A stretch of DNA of 64,000 nucleotides. It comes from Oscillospiraceae bacterium (GTDB taxonomy: Bacteria; Bacillota; Clostridia; Oscillospirales; Oscillospiraceae). Below are positions 52,323 to 61,686 of the stretch, one piece after another. The position numbers were made by a program, and so were the translations under genes. Where the stretch lies: NCBI GenBank assembly GCA_017458335.1, contig JAFTFT010000029.1:1-64000 (forward strand), written 5' to 3'. The notes beneath the pieces are model-generated. The model did not search any database, had not been told where the DNA came from, and saw only the letters and a list, made by a program, of their open reading frames with translations. How positions within the stretch are numbered: position 1 is the first letter of the stretch; the number at the start of each line of letters is the position of its first letter.

Positions 52323-52445
52323 ATGGGTGAAATGAACGTGAAATTCTGCGAAAAAATGAGCTGCGGGATGCTGTGCATGTCTGAGCGCATGTGCATGTGT
52401 TTTCGCGCCCATTTTTTCGAGTTCACGTGTTGCTCTGTTTCATAA
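52323..52445 (+). CDS. Cys/Met-rich leader peptide 3 (40 aa), upstream of the AGCS symporter
   Basis: A 40-codon frame from ATG 52323 (AGG upstream; a weak site). Cys at 9, 14, 18, 24, 26, 36 and 37, Met at 1, 4, 12, 16, 19, 23 and 25; the core MLCMSERMCMCF recalls leaders 1 and 2. It is followed by an intrinsic terminator and the symporter gene. GAGTTC at 52419-52424 within its last third copies part of the terminator 3' arm and could act as antiterminator. Another internal ATG might be the true start. Confidence 0.7.
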   Translation: MGEMNVKFCEKMSCGMLCMSERMCMCFRAHFFEFTCCSVS

Positions 52446-52468
52446 CATCACAGGAACAGAAGCGCAAA

Positions 52469-52502
52469 ACCGGGGACTCAAGATCGAGTCCCCGGTACTT
52501 TT
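52469..52502 (+). terminator. attenuator terminator of the symporter leader
   Basis: Perfect 11-bp arms ACCGGGGACTC (52469-52479) and complement (52486-52496), followed by ACTTTTTTC, 23 bases before the symporter ATG. Confidence 0.85.
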
Positions 52503-52524
52503 TTCAGGGAAAGGGGAAAAGAAA

Positions 52525-53922
52525 ATGGAAGCAGTCATCGGGAAAATTTTGGGGGATCTGGGCACGTTCCTGTTCGGCCCGATCATGCTGGCGGTGTTTT
52601 TTGGAGTTGGTTTGTACTTCACAATCCGCCTGCGCGGTGTACAGTTCACGCGCTTTGGAACGGCCTTCCGGGAAGTTGTCGGCAATGTCGGGAAGAAGAC
52701 GGACGACGGCATCGGTCAGATCCGCTCCTACAAGGCGCTGGCCACGGCGCTGTCCTCCTGCGTAGGCAACGGCAACATCGTGGGTGTTGCCTACGCCATT
52801 GCCGTTGGAGGGCCTGGGGCGATCTTCTGGATGTGGGTCGCGGCTCTGGGCGGCATGGCGACGAAGTTTGCCGAGATTGCCCTGGCCATGCATTTTCGCA
52901 TCCAGGACGAGGACGGCAATTTCCGTGGCGGTGTCATGTATATTCTGACCCGGGGAATGAAACACAAGACCATTGCCAGGATCCTGGGCGGCGCTTTCGC
53001 GGTGTTTACGGTCTTTGTCTCCGTTGTTTCCTGCGGGGCATTGCAGGTCAACACCATCAACAGCGCTGTCAGCGGTTTTGTAGGCAACACCACCGTGATT
53101 CCGTGGATTGTTGCGATTCTGATTCTGGTGGTCGACGGGCTGGTCATCTTCGGCGGCGTCAGAAAGATCTCTGACGTGACCACCTTTCTGACCCCCATCA
53201 TGGCGCTGATCTATCTGGGCTTCGGTCTCGTGATCCTCATCATGAACATCACGCTTATTCCGCAGGCTCTGCGGTTTATCGTGAAGTCTGCCTTTACCGG
53301 CGATGCGGTGATCGGCGGTGTGGCGGGCGCCACCATGGGCATCGCTATCCGGAGGGGAGTCCAGCGCGGTGTGTTCTCCAACGAAGCCGGCACCGGCTCC
53401 TCGGCCATGGTACATGCCACGGCCAAGGTGGATGTTCCCGTCAAGCAGGCGCTCTACGGCATTATTGAGGTCTTTTTTGACACCTTCGTCATCTGCACCT
53501 TTACTGCTCTGATTGTCATGGTCAGCGGCGTGTGGAACAGCGGTGTCACAGACGGCACGGTGCTGGCCTCCACGGCTTTTCGTCAGAATCTGGGCGGGCT
53601 TGGGCAAGTCGTGATCGTTATTTCTCTGATTCTGTTTTGCCTCTCTACAGTACTGGGCTGGTATACCTACGGTGAATCCGCCTTTGCCTTTCTGTTCGGC
53701 ACTCACAGGGTAAAGATTTACCGGGTGCTGCACATGGTGATCTGCGCCCTCGGCGCGCTCATCAGCGTGCAGCTCCTCTGGGACGCGGCGGACGTCTGCA
53801 ACGGCCTCATGGCCATTCCCAACCTGTTCTCTTTGATTCTCTTCGGCGGGATCGTCGTAAAGGATACGAAGGACTTCTTTGCCGATTACGATCACACGCA
53901 ATCCGGCGGAAGAGCGAAATAA
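52525..53922 (+). CDS. AGCS-family sodium:amino acid symporter
   Basis: A 465-residue membrane transporter of the alanine or glycine:cation symporter family, with ten or so hydrophobic segments. Family signatures GNGNIVGVAYAIAVGGPGAIFWMW and SNEAGTGSSAMVHA are seen. Classical members carry alanine or glycine with sodium. Here the gene stands behind a Cys/Met-rich leader and attenuator, with a promoter like those of cysK and metY, so cysteine, methionine or a related sulfur compound is a more likely substrate; this is inference. AAAGGGG precedes ATG. Confidence 0.92.
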   Translation: MEAVIGKILGDLGTFLFGPIMLAVFFGVGLYFTIRLRGVQFTRFGTAFREVVGNVGKKTDDGIGQIRSYKALATALSSCVGNGNIVGVAYAIAVGGPGAIFWMWVAALGGMATKFAEIALAMHFRIQDEDGNFRGGVMYILTRGMKHKTIARILGGAFAVFTVFVSVVSCGALQVNTINSAVSGFVGNTTVIPWIVAILILVVDGLVIFGGVRKISDVTTFLTPIMALIYLGFGLVILIMNITLIPQALRFIVKSAFTGDAVIGGVAGATMGIAIRRGVQRGVFSNEAGTGSSAMVHATAKVDVPVKQALYGIIEVFFDTFVICTFTALIVMVSGVWNSGVTDGTVLASTAFRQNLGGLGQVVIVISLILFCLSTVLGWYTYGESAFAFLFGTHRVKIYRVLHMVICALGALISVQLLWDAADVCNGLMAIPNLFSLILFGGIVVKDTKDFFADYDHTQSGGRAK

Positions 53923-53932
53923 AGCGTGCCAT

Positions 53933-53964
53933 GTGCGGCGGCGAGGACAGCTCGGCCGCCGCAC
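53933..53964 (+). terminator. terminator of the symporter gene
   Basis: Arms GTGCGGCGGC (53933-53942) and complement (53955-53964), followed by TTTGAA. The T tract is short. Confidence 0.55.
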
Positions 53965-54011
53965 TTTGAACCCCCCGCTTTGCCGGGGAAAAGAATCGTC
54001 CTCCTCCGGGC

Positions 54012-54040
54012 TTGTCCCCGGGCGCGAAGTATGATATGCT
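54012..54040 (+). promoter_or_regulatory. promoter of the ABC exporter operon
   Basis: TTGTCC (54012-54017), 17-bp spacer, TATGCT (54035-54040), 41 bases before the first ABC gene. Confidence 0.5.
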
Positions 54041-54081
54041 GACGGCAGATTATTCCATCCCTGAGTAAAGGATCTGCCGGT

Positions 54082-55908
54082 ATGAATCGAAGCACAGCGG
54101 ATACGCTTTTTAACCGACGGATGCTCCGGGACTTTCTCCGGGGCAGTCGTCTTTTCTTTCTTTTGAGCATGCTGGCCTCGGTGCTGAGCGCCCTGGCCGA
54201 CCTTGTCGCGCCCCAGATCGTCCGGATCGCGGTGGACCATGTGATCGGCGGCGCGCCGGCGGAGCAGCTCCCTGCCTGGGCCGCCCGGCTGCTGGCCGCG
54301 GCGCAGGGGCAGGGGACGATGCAGCGTCAGATCGCCCTGCTGACGGCCGCGCTCCTGCTGGTGGCGCTGGGGAAGGTCCTGGCCCAGTACGGCTATGAAG
54401 TCAGCAAAACCCGCGCCGCCGAGACCCTCGTGAAGACCATGCGGGACCGGCTCTTCTCGCATCTCGAGCGCCTGCCCTACGCCTGGCACATGCACAACAG
54501 CACCGGCGACATCATCCAGCGCTGCACCTCGGACATCGAGACGCTGAAAAACTTCCTGGCCGAACAGATGACCAATCTGATCCGGATTGTGATTCTGCTG
54601 CTGCTTTCCCTGAGTTTCATGCTGGGGATGGACCCCCGTCTGACGCTGATCGCGATGCTTCCGGTTCCGGTCATCATTCTCTATTCCTTTTTCTTTCACC
54701 GCCGCATCGGCGAAGCCTTCCTGGACTGCGACGAAAACGAAGGCCTTCTCTCCGCCATTGCCCAGGAGAACCTCACGGGCGTGCGCATCGTGCGGGCCTT
54801 CGGCCGCGAACGCTATGAGCAGGACCGCTTTGAAGCGCAGAACAGCCTCTACACAGACAAGTGGATGAAGCTGGCCCGGCCCCTCGCCGCGTTCTGGAGC
54901 ATCGGGGACGTTCTCTCCGGGCTGCAGATTCTGCTCACCGTGGTCTTCGGCGCGCTGTTCTGCCTCCGCGGCCGAATGCGCCCCGGCACCTACCTCGCCT
55001 TTCTCTCTTACTGCGCCATGATGACCTGGCCGGTGCGCATGCTCGGCCGCATGATCGCCGACATGAGCAAGGCCGGCATCTCCCTCGACCGCATCCGCGC
55101 TATCATGCAGGCCCCGGAGGAAGAGGACGCGGGGCAGCGCCTGACGCCGCAGATCCGGGGAGAAATCGTGTTTGACCACGTCTCCTTTGCCTATGAGGAC
55201 AACGCCGAAGTGCTGCACGACGTGAGCTTCCGCATTCCCGCCGGAACCACGCTGGGCATTCTGGGCGGCACCGGCAGCGGCAAGAGCACCTTGGTGATGC
55301 TTCTGGACAAGCTCTATGAACTCTCCGAAGGGCAGGGACAGATCCGGATCGACGGAGTGAACATCCGAGATATCCGCACCGACCACCTGCGCCGGAGCAT
55401 CGGCATGGTCCTGCAGGAGCCTTTTCTGTTCTCCCGCACCATTGCCGAGAATATCGCCATCCACGACGGTGAGGTCTCCCGCGGGCAGATTCGGGAAGCG
55501 GCGAGGGCGGCCTGTCTGGATGAAACCGTCATGGGCTTTGCCAAAGGCTACGACACCCTGGTGGGGGAGCGCGGACTGACCCTCTCCGGCGGCCAGAAAC
55601 AGCGCACCGCCATTGCCCGCACCCTGGTGCAGCGGACGCCCATTCTCATCTTTGACGACTCGCTCTCCGCCGTGGACACCGAGACCGACGCAAAAATCCG
55701 CTCCTCCCTCGAAGCCCGCTTCGGCAGCGCCACCGTGATCCTCATCTCCCACCGCATTACGACGCTCTCCAAAGCAGACCGGATTCTGGTCCTGGACCAT
55801 GGACAGATCGCAGAGCAGGGGAGCCATGAAGAACTGAAGACCGCCGGAGGCCTCTATCAGCGGATCTGTGCCATCCAGTCCGGCCTCGGAGAGGAGGCTG
55901 CCGAATGA
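54082..55908 (+). CDS. ABC exporter half-transporter, non-canonical NBD
   Basis: A 608-residue exporter with a six-helix membrane domain (residues ~20-320) and one NBD. Walker A GGTGSGKSTLVML, Q loop VLQEPFLFSRT, signature LTLSGGQKQRTAIAR, and Walker B ILIFDDSLSAVD, where the catalytic Glu is Asp. This degenerate site, paired with a canonical site on the next protein, is typical of heterodimeric exporters such as BmrCD and TM287/288. Overlaps the next gene by ATGA. Substrate unknown (drugs, lipids or peptides). Confidence 0.93.
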   Translation: MNRSTADTLFNRRMLRDFLRGSRLFFLLSMLASVLSALADLVAPQIVRIAVDHVIGGAPAEQLPAWAARLLAAAQGQGTMQRQIALLTAALLLVALGKVLAQYGYEVSKTRAAETLVKTMRDRLFSHLERLPYAWHMHNSTGDIIQRCTSDIETLKNFLAEQMTNLIRIVILLLLSLSFMLGMDPRLTLIAMLPVPVIILYSFFFHRRIGEAFLDCDENEGLLSAIAQENLTGVRIVRAFGRERYEQDRFEAQNSLYTDKWMKLARPLAAFWSIGDVLSGLQILLTVVFGALFCLRGRMRPGTYLAFLSYCAMMTWPVRMLGRMIADMSKAGISLDRIRAIMQAPEEEDAGQRLTPQIRGEIVFDHVSFAYEDNAEVLHDVSFRIPAGTTLGILGGTGSGKSTLVMLLDKLYELSEGQGQIRIDGVNIRDIRTDHLRRSIGMVLQEPFLFSRTIAENIAIHDGEVSRGQIREAARAACLDETVMGFAKGYDTLVGERGLTLSGGQKQRTAIARTLVQRTPILIFDDSLSAVDTETDAKIRSSLEARFGSATVILISHRITTLSKADRILVLDHGQIAEQGSHEELKTAGGLYQRICAIQSGLGEEAAE

Positions 55909-57701
55909 AAAAGAATCCCTACGGGCTTTTCGGCCTCCGCCGTCTGCTTCCGCAGCTCAGGAGCTATCGCACGCCTCTTGTTCTGATGCTGCTCACCAGC
56001 GCCCTCGGCAGCATCGTGGACATCGGTGTTCCGCTTTTTCAGCGCTACGCTCTGAACCACTTTGTCGCGCTCGGCACGCTGGACAGCTTTCCGCTCTTTC
56101 TGATCCTCTACCTGGCCGTGATTCTCGGCAGCGCCGGGCTCAATTACATCAGCTGCATTTACGGCATGAAAATTGAGGTCGGCGTCGATATGGACCTGCG
56201 CAACGCCGCCTTTTCTCACCTTCAGACCCTGTCCTTCTCCTACTACAACCAGAACAGCGTCGGCTATATCCACGCCCGGGTCATGAGCGACACCTCCCGC
56301 ATCGGCGAGCTCTGCTCCTGGACCCTTCTGAACGCCGTCTGGCAGGGCTGTTATCTCATCGGCGCGATCCTGGTCATGCTGCTTACCAATGCGCGCCTGG
56401 CGCTTCCGGTGATCGCGATCCTTCCGGTCACCGCGCTGATCTTCAGTCTGTTTCAGCGCAGGCTCACCCAGGTCAACCGTGAGATCCGCGAAGTCAACTC
56501 CCGCATCACCGGCAACTTCAACGAGGGCATCACCGGCGCCCGCACCATCAAAAGTCTCGTGATCGAAGACCGCATGGAGAAGGATTTCACGGCGGACACC
56601 GAGGACATGCGCCGAAAGAGCATCCGGGCCGCCAGGCTGCGCGGTCTGTTCAGCAGCACCATGCACTTCGCCTCTTCCATGGCCCTCGCGCTGGTGCTGT
56701 GGAAAGGCGGCTACATCGCCGCCAGCCAGATCGGCACCTTCTCGATGTTCATGTCCTATGCCCAGGGGATGATGGAACCGGTACGCTGGATCGTCGACGC
56801 CGTCGGCGGGCTCATCACCACCCAGGTCAACATTGAGCGCCTCTGTACGCTTCTGGATACGAAGCCGGAGGTGCTGGACCGTCCGGAGGTGCTCGAGCGC
56901 TACGGCGACACCTTTCACCCGAAGCGCGAAAACTGGGAAACGCTCATCGGCGACATTGAGTTTCAGGACGTCAGCTTCCGCTATCCCGACGGGGAGGAGA
57001 CCGTGCTGGAGCACTTCAGTCTGAAAATCCCCTTCGGGACCTGTCTGGCCATCGTCGGAGAGACCGGGGCAGGGAAGTCCACCCTCGCGAATCTGATCTG
57101 CCGCTTCTATGAACCCACTGACGGACGTGTTCTGATCGACGGGCGGGATGCCCGTGAGCGCTCCCAGCTCTGGCTTCACTCATCGATCGGCTATGTTCTC
57201 CAGGCGCCGCAGCTCTTCTCCGGCACCATCCGGGAGAACCTGCTGTACGGGAACCCGGAAGCCACACCGGAACAGATTGACCGGGCGCTGGAACTGGTTT
57301 CGGCCAGGGACTTTGTGGACCGCCTGGAACAGGGCCTCGACACCGATGTCGGGGAAGGCGGGGACCTTCTCTCCACCGGGGAAAAGCAGCTTCTGTGCTT
57401 TGCCCGCGCTATTCTCTGTGATCCCCGGATTCTGATTCTCGACGAGGCCACGGCCTCGGTCGACACCATCACCGAGCAGAAGATCCAGAGCGCCATCGAC
57501 ACCGTGATTCGCGGCATAACCTCGGTGGTGATCGCCCACCGGCTCTCTACGGTCCGAAACGCCGACTGGATCCTGCACATGGAGGACGGCCGCATCGTTG
57601 AGCAGGGCACCCACGAGCAGCTCATGGCGGCCCGCGGGGGCTACTGGAGACTCTATACCCGGCAGTATGAGGATGAAATCACCCTGGATGCCCTCGGGTA
57701 A
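55905..57701 (+). CDS. ABC exporter half-transporter, canonical NBD
   Basis: A 598-residue partner half-transporter. Walker A GETGAGKSTLANL, Q loop VLQAPQLFSGT, Walker B ILILDEATASVD with the catalytic Glu and a His switch VVIAHRLSTV; but the signature reads LLSTGEKQLLCFAR, slightly divergent from LSGGQ, as expected when the other composite site is the weak one. It follows the first gene by a translational overlap, so the two proteins are made together. Confidence 0.93.
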   Translation: MKKNPYGLFGLRRLLPQLRSYRTPLVLMLLTSALGSIVDIGVPLFQRYALNHFVALGTLDSFPLFLILYLAVILGSAGLNYISCIYGMKIEVGVDMDLRNAAFSHLQTLSFSYYNQNSVGYIHARVMSDTSRIGELCSWTLLNAVWQGCYLIGAILVMLLTNARLALPVIAILPVTALIFSLFQRRLTQVNREIREVNSRITGNFNEGITGARTIKSLVIEDRMEKDFTADTEDMRRKSIRAARLRGLFSSTMHFASSMALALVLWKGGYIAASQIGTFSMFMSYAQGMMEPVRWIVDAVGGLITTQVNIERLCTLLDTKPEVLDRPEVLERYGDTFHPKRENWETLIGDIEFQDVSFRYPDGEETVLEHFSLKIPFGTCLAIVGETGAGKSTLANLICRFYEPTDGRVLIDGRDARERSQLWLHSSIGYVLQAPQLFSGTIRENLLYGNPEATPEQIDRALELVSARDFVDRLEQGLDTDVGEGGDLLSTGEKQLLCFARAILCDPRILILDEATASVDTITEQKIQSAIDTVIRGITSVVIAHRLSTVRNADWILHMEDGRIVEQGTHEQLMAARGGYWRLYTRQYEDEITLDALG

Positions 57702-57710
57702 GAACAATCA

Positions 57711-57762
57711 CAGCGGGAACCCGGAGAAGCACATTCTCCGGGTTCCCGCTGTCTGTTTTCTT
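57711..57762. terminator. strong bidirectional terminator
   Basis: A perfect 18-bp stem (57711-57728 and 57734-57751) followed by TCTGTTTTCTTCTGTT. It ends the exporter operon and may also stop the convergent LRR operon. Confidence 0.9.
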
Positions 57763-57812
57763 CTGTTATGCGCAGAGCTTCCTGTTCTTAGTCAGGGGCA
57801 ATCTTTTCTCTT

Positions 57813-59060
57813 CTATTTTTTCTTCGGGATCACGGCGTGAACCCTGGCGTCACAGTTCTTGCATTTTGCGGTCTTCAGCCCTGTCGCGTCTTCGGTGGCT
57901 TCCTTCTCCACCACCCAGTCACCCCACTCGTGGTCCAGAAGGGGAAGCTCAACCACCGTTTTTGCGCCGCAGACCGTGCAGTGATAGACAACACCGCCGT
58001 GCTCGGAACAGGTGGACTTCCACGCGCCGTCCTGATGCTCATAGTCATAGACATGATACCGCGGGGATGCAAGCACCTCCTCGGTCCTCTCATCTCCGCA
58101 GCGGGTGCAGACATACCGCGCCAGGCCGTCATCCTGGCAGGTCGGCCGTTCGGCGTAGTCGCTGAAGGCATAGTTGTGGCCGAGGGGCTTTCCGACCGCG
58201 GGCGCGCCGATCTTCCAGGTGGCCGCGGCATTGCCGAAGAGGCTGCCGCAGAGGTCACACTCCCAGTACTCCTGCACCGCGCCGTTTTCACAGCCGGCTG
58301 CGGCTGCGGCATGATGGATCAGCCTGTGGCTCGCCGGCACCGTCACTTCCTGGGTCCGAATACCAAAGCCGGGATTCAAAAACACGGCGGCGGCCTCCAC
58401 GCACCCTTTCTCCTCACAGGTCGGTTCCTCTATGACCAGAACATCTGTCCGGACCCTCTCATAGATCGGGCCGTGATTGTGGTGAACGCAGGGCGCCGAG
58501 GCGGCGCAGAATGTACCGTCCGCGCCCCAGGCGTAACTGGCAAAGGCCATGTTCGGGCGGTGCATGATCTTCAGATTCAGCCCTTCCGGAAGCATGGACG
58601 CTTTGATGCCGGAATCACACCAGCGGCACACCGCTTTCAGCGCACCGCAGCCTTCAAAGGCATCCGCCTCCAGCTCCCGCAGATTGGCCGGAAGGGTCAG
58701 GCTGCTCAGGCTTTCACAGTTTTGAAAGGCCTTCGCCCCGATGCGCCCGACGCTGTCGGGCAGGACGATCCCCTGCAGATTCCGAAAGTTCGAGAGGGCC
58801 CCGTCTCCGATCTCCGTCACGCCTTCCGGAACGGAAACCGCCAGCACGGAGAGCCTTGCATCCTCATTCAGTTCGGCGAAGGCCTCGGCATCCAGCGGGC
58901 CGCTTCCCTCCAGGGTCATGATTCCATGGTCATCGACCTGAAACGTAAAGCTTGTGCTTTCGCTGTTTCCCTCGGCAAAGGCAAGGCTCGCCGGCAGCAG
59001 AAAAAGCAGCAGGACGCAGAATGTGATGCTCAGCAGGCTGCGATGGGTTTCTGTCTTCAT
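57813..59060 (-). CDS. secreted BspA-like LRR protein
   Basis: A 415-residue exported protein. A clear signal peptide (LLFLLPASLAFA, cleavage after AFA) is followed by LRR_5 units at residues ~85-150 (EIGDGALSNFRNLQGIVLP, RIGAKAFQNCESLSSLTLP, LEADAFEGC). After that come repeated Cys-x-x-Cys modules (CDLCGSLF, CTRCGDE, CTVCGAK, CKNCDAR) of a form common in clostridial surface proteins. It overlaps the upstream gene by ATGA. Function unknown, probably surface binding. Confidence 0.85.
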   Translation of the reverse strand: MKTETHRSLLSITFCVLLLFLLPASLAFAEGNSESTSFTFQVDDHGIMTLEGSGPLDAEAFAELNEDARLSVLAVSVPEGVTEIGDGALSNFRNLQGIVLPDSVGRIGAKAFQNCESLSSLTLPANLRELEADAFEGCGALKAVCRWCDSGIKASMLPEGLNLKIMHRPNMAFASYAWGADGTFCAASAPCVHHNHGPIYERVRTDVLVIEEPTCEEKGCVEAAAVFLNPGFGIRTQEVTVPASHRLIHHAAAAAGCENGAVQEYWECDLCGSLFGNAAATWKIGAPAVGKPLGHNYAFSDYAERPTCQDDGLARYVCTRCGDERTEEVLASPRYHVYDYEHQDGAWKSTCSEHGGVVYHCTVCGAKTVVELPLLDHEWGDWVVEKEATEDATGLKTAKCKNCDARVHAVIPKKK

Positions 59061-59662
59061 GATACATTCCTCCTGTATGACACTTTATCGGCTGTTTCTT
59101 TCTTCAACACCGGGTTTGTTTTTTCCGTCTCTTCAATGATGACAACATCAGCATGGTATTCGTCCTCTCCGGTCGATCCTTCTGCTCTTGCAATCTCGAG
59201 GTAGATCATCCGGACCGCCGTGCCAAAATAGGAGCGGACGGTGGCCACGTCCTTCGGGCGGATCTCTCCCACACAGCCCTGTTCGGTCATGACCCGGATA
59301 TTCAGCTTTCCGCCGAAGAGGTAGTCGTCAAACCAGACTTCCACCACCATCATGTCCTCGCCTTCGCAAAGATTGCGGAGGGCCTCCTGGCGGGAGGAGC
59401 CATCGTCGTTGTTTTTCGTCACGCCGTCCACCGGAAAGGCCAGTCTGCGGTGATCGCTGCTGATACTGCGCACCTTTGTCAGCGGCGCTTCTACACGGAC
59501 CCGCTCGCTGTCTGTCTCCTCATCCGGCTCTTCCGGTTTCGGTGTTCGCGGTTTTCCCATGAAGATTGCACCGATAACGATGCAGATCAGGGCGGGCAGG
59601 TATTGATACTGTGCAAAGAGAAGCAGCCCTGCCGCAATGATCACCGCGCCGAGAATTCTCAT
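59057..59662 (-). CDS. membrane-anchored protein with HIRAN-like domain
   Basis: A 201-residue protein with two short membrane segments at residues 1-35, a basic/acidic linker (KPRTPKPEEPDEETDSE) and a domain beginning LAFPVDGVTKNNDDGSSRQEAL, then GEDMMVVEVWFDDYLFGGKLNIRVM, which resembles HIRAN domains otherwise found in DNA-repair helicases. The resemblance is by pattern only. Translationally coupled to the secreted LRR protein. Unknown role. Confidence 0.65.
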   Translation of the reverse strand: MRILGAVIIAAGLLLFAQYQYLPALICIVIGAIFMGKPRTPKPEEPDEETDSERVRVEAPLTKVRSISSDHRRLAFPVDGVTKNNDDGSSRQEALRNLCEGEDMMVVEVWFDDYLFGGKLNIRVMTEQGCVGEIRPKDVATVRSYFGTAVRMIYLEIARAEGSTGEDEYHADVVIIEETEKTNPVLKKETADKVSYRRNVS

Positions 59663-59855
59663 CCCATCACCACCGTTTTCCGTTTATTCCGCTCCCAGAC
59701 AGTTTACAGGAGCCAGACGAAAAAAACAAGCCATTTTCTGGTTTTCTGTGGATTATTCTCGTGTATATCTGTAATATTTCTGATTATATTCTGAAATATT
59801 GCTTAATTATTTCGTTTTAAGGCTCTTTTTATATTAAAAAGTTCGAATCATTTCA

Positions 59856-59884
59856 TTGACATCACGATTTCTCTGTGATATAGT
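59856..59884 (+). promoter_or_regulatory. leu operon promoter
   Basis: TTGACA (59856-59861), 17-bp spacer, TATAGT (59879-59884), 48 bases before the leucine leader. The rest of 59663-59855 is AT-rich with nothing else seen. Confidence 0.8.
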
Positions 59885-59931
59885 GACCGCAACTTGAGGA
59901 ACGATTTTGTTCCGGGAGGATTTTGCTTCGT

Positions 59932-60048
59932 ATGACAGCTGCAGTTCTCAGCCTGAATCTGTTGCTTAGCGCTGCACTCGCTCTGCTTCTTGCGGACGAG
60001 GGCAGTGTGAAAAGTCATGCGCTGAGACTGCAGAGCATCCTGGCATAG
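59932..60048 (+). CDS. leucine operon leader peptide (38 aa)
   Basis: A 38-codon frame with GGGAGG upstream. Residues 6-21 (LSLNLLLSAALALLLA) hold nine Leu codons, eleven-plus across the peptide. It ends 29 bases before an intrinsic terminator in front of leuA. Bases 60008-60018 (TGAAAAGTCAT), in the later part of the frame, are perfectly complementary to 60087-60097 in the terminator, so they can form an antiterminator when the ribosome stalls at the Leu run. This is classical attenuation. Confidence 0.85.
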   Translation: MTAAVLSLNLLLSAALALLLADEGSVKSHALRLQSILA

Positions 60049-60077
60049 CCGCTTCTGCAGAACAATACGGTTGATTA

Positions 60078-60116
60078 CCGCACAGTATGACTTTTCATGC
60101 TGTGCGGTTTTATTTT
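60078..60116 (+). terminator. leu attenuator terminator
   Basis: A 13-bp stem with one G-U pair (arms 60078-60090 and 60095-60107), loop CTTT, then TTTTATTTT. See the leader for the competing antiterminator pairing. Confidence 0.88.
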
Positions 60117-60138
60117 ACCCGAAAGGAAGACAAACACC

Positions 60139-61686
60139 ATGGACAACCGCATCCGCATCTTTGACACGACCCTGCGCGACGGAGAACAGTCCCCGGGCTG
60201 CTCGATGAACCTGAAAGAAAAGATCCAGGTGGCAAAATGCCTCGAAAGTCTGAAGGTCGATATCATTGAGGCCGGCTTCGCCATCTCCTCTCCCGGCGAC
60301 TTTGAGAGCGTGCAGACCATTGCCTCTGTGGTCAAGGACTGTTCCGTCGCCTCTCTCGCCAGAGCCTCCGTCAAGGACATCGACACCGCCTGGGAAGCCG
60401 TGAAACATGCCGCCGACCCCCGCATTCATCTGTTTCTGGCCACCAGTCCGCTGCACATGCAGTACAAACTGAAAAAAACACCGGATGAGATTCTGGAGAT
60501 GACGGCCGCCATGACAGCCCATGCGGCGAAATACACCTCCAATGTGGAGTTCTCGGCAGAAGATGCCACCCGCAGCGACTGGGACTTTCTGGTACGGATT
60601 GTTGACGCCGCCATCCGGGCAGGCGCCACCACCGTGAACATTCCCGACACCGTGGGCTATACAACGCCCTCAGAGATGCAGGCGCTGATCGAGTATCTCC
60701 GGAAACAGGTTCCCGACAGTGACAAAGCCATCTTCTCTGTCCACTGTCACAATGATCTTGGCCTCGCCACCGCTAACTCCCTCGCGGGTGTGGCCGGCGG
60801 CGCCCGCCAGATTGAATGCACCATCAACGGCCTCGGTGAGCGCAGCGGCAACTCCGCCCTGGAAGAAGTCATCATGGCCATCAAAACCCGCCCCGGCATA
60901 TGGCCTTATGAGACACGCATCGACACGACGCAGATCGCCCGCGCCAGCCGTACGGTCTATACCATCATCGGCCAGGCCGCTCCGCTCAACAAGCCCATTG
61001 TGGGGCGCAATGCCTTTGCCCATGAAAGCGGCATTCATCAGCACGGTGTTCTGGCCAACAAGCAGACCTATGAGATTCTCACGCCGGAGTCCGTCGGCAT
61101 CCATACCAACAACCTGGTGCTCGGCAAGCACTCGGGCAAACACGCGGTCACCGACCGGCTGGAGACCCTCGGATACCGTCTGACCCCGGAAGAGGTACAG
61201 AGCATTTTTGAAGAATTCAAGGCGCTCTGCGATAAGAAGAAAGATGTGACCGACGCGGACCTGGAGGCTCTGGTGGAACACCGCAGCATCAAGCCGGTCT
61301 TTTCCTCCGTGGAAGGCTACGAACTGGACTGGTTCAGCGTGCACACCAGCAACTTTACCACGGCCACCTGCACCATCTGTCTGAAGAAGGACGGGGAGAA
61401 GTTCATGGATGTCTGTCTCGGCGACGGCCCCATCGACGCCGCCTACGGCGCCATCGACAAGATTGTCCAGCCGCCTGAGCACACCTTCGGCATCTGGAAC
61501 ATTCATTCGATCTCCGAGGGCAAGGATACCCTGGGCGACGTCACCGTCCGTCTCTATGCAGGGGGAAGGACCTATACGGGCAAGGGCCTGTCCACAGACG
61601 TCATTGAAGCCAGCATCAACGCTTATATCGATGCAATCAACAATTTCTGCGCCGCGGTGCGCATTCCGGAGGAGGCAAGTGCATGA
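60139..61686 (+). CDS. leuA: 2-isopropylmalate synthase
   Basis: First step of leucine synthesis from 2-oxoisovalerate and acetyl-CoA. The 515 residues have [12 protein letters not shown], the metal-site [30 protein letters not shown] and a C-terminal LeuA regulatory domain (allosteric leucine site; [20 protein letters not shown]). ATG 60139 follows AAAGGAAG. Regulated by the leader upstream and probably by feedback inhibition. Confidence 0.96.
   Translation: MDNRIRIFDTTLRDGEQSPGCSMNLKEKIQVAKCLESLKVDIIEAGFAISSPGDFESVQTIASVVKDCSVASLARASVKDIDTAWEAVKHAADPRIHLFLATSPLHMQYKLKKTPDEILEMTAAMTAHAAKYTSNVEFSAEDATRSDWDFLVRIVDAAIRAGATTVNIPDTVGYTTPSEMQALIEYLRKQVPDSDKAIFSVHCHNDLGLATANSLAGVAGGARQIECTINGLGERSGNSALEEVIMAIKTRPGIWPYETRIDTTQIARASRTVYTIIGQAAPLNKPIVGRNAFAHESGIHQHGVLANKQTYEILTPESVGIHTNNLVLGKHSGKHAVTDRLETLGYRLTPEEVQSIFEEFKALCDKKKDVTDADLEALVEHRSIKPVFSSVEGYELDWFSVHTSNFTTATCTICLKKDGEKFMDVCLGDGPIDAAYGAIDKIVQPPEHTFGIWNIHSISEGKDTLGDVTVRLYAGGRTYTGKGLSTDVIEASINAYIDAINNFCAAVRIPEEASA

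Noticed and set aside
52504-55827. 1107-codon open frame on the minus strand
   Set aside because: Antisense to the symporter and the first ABC gene, both of which have full family signatures.
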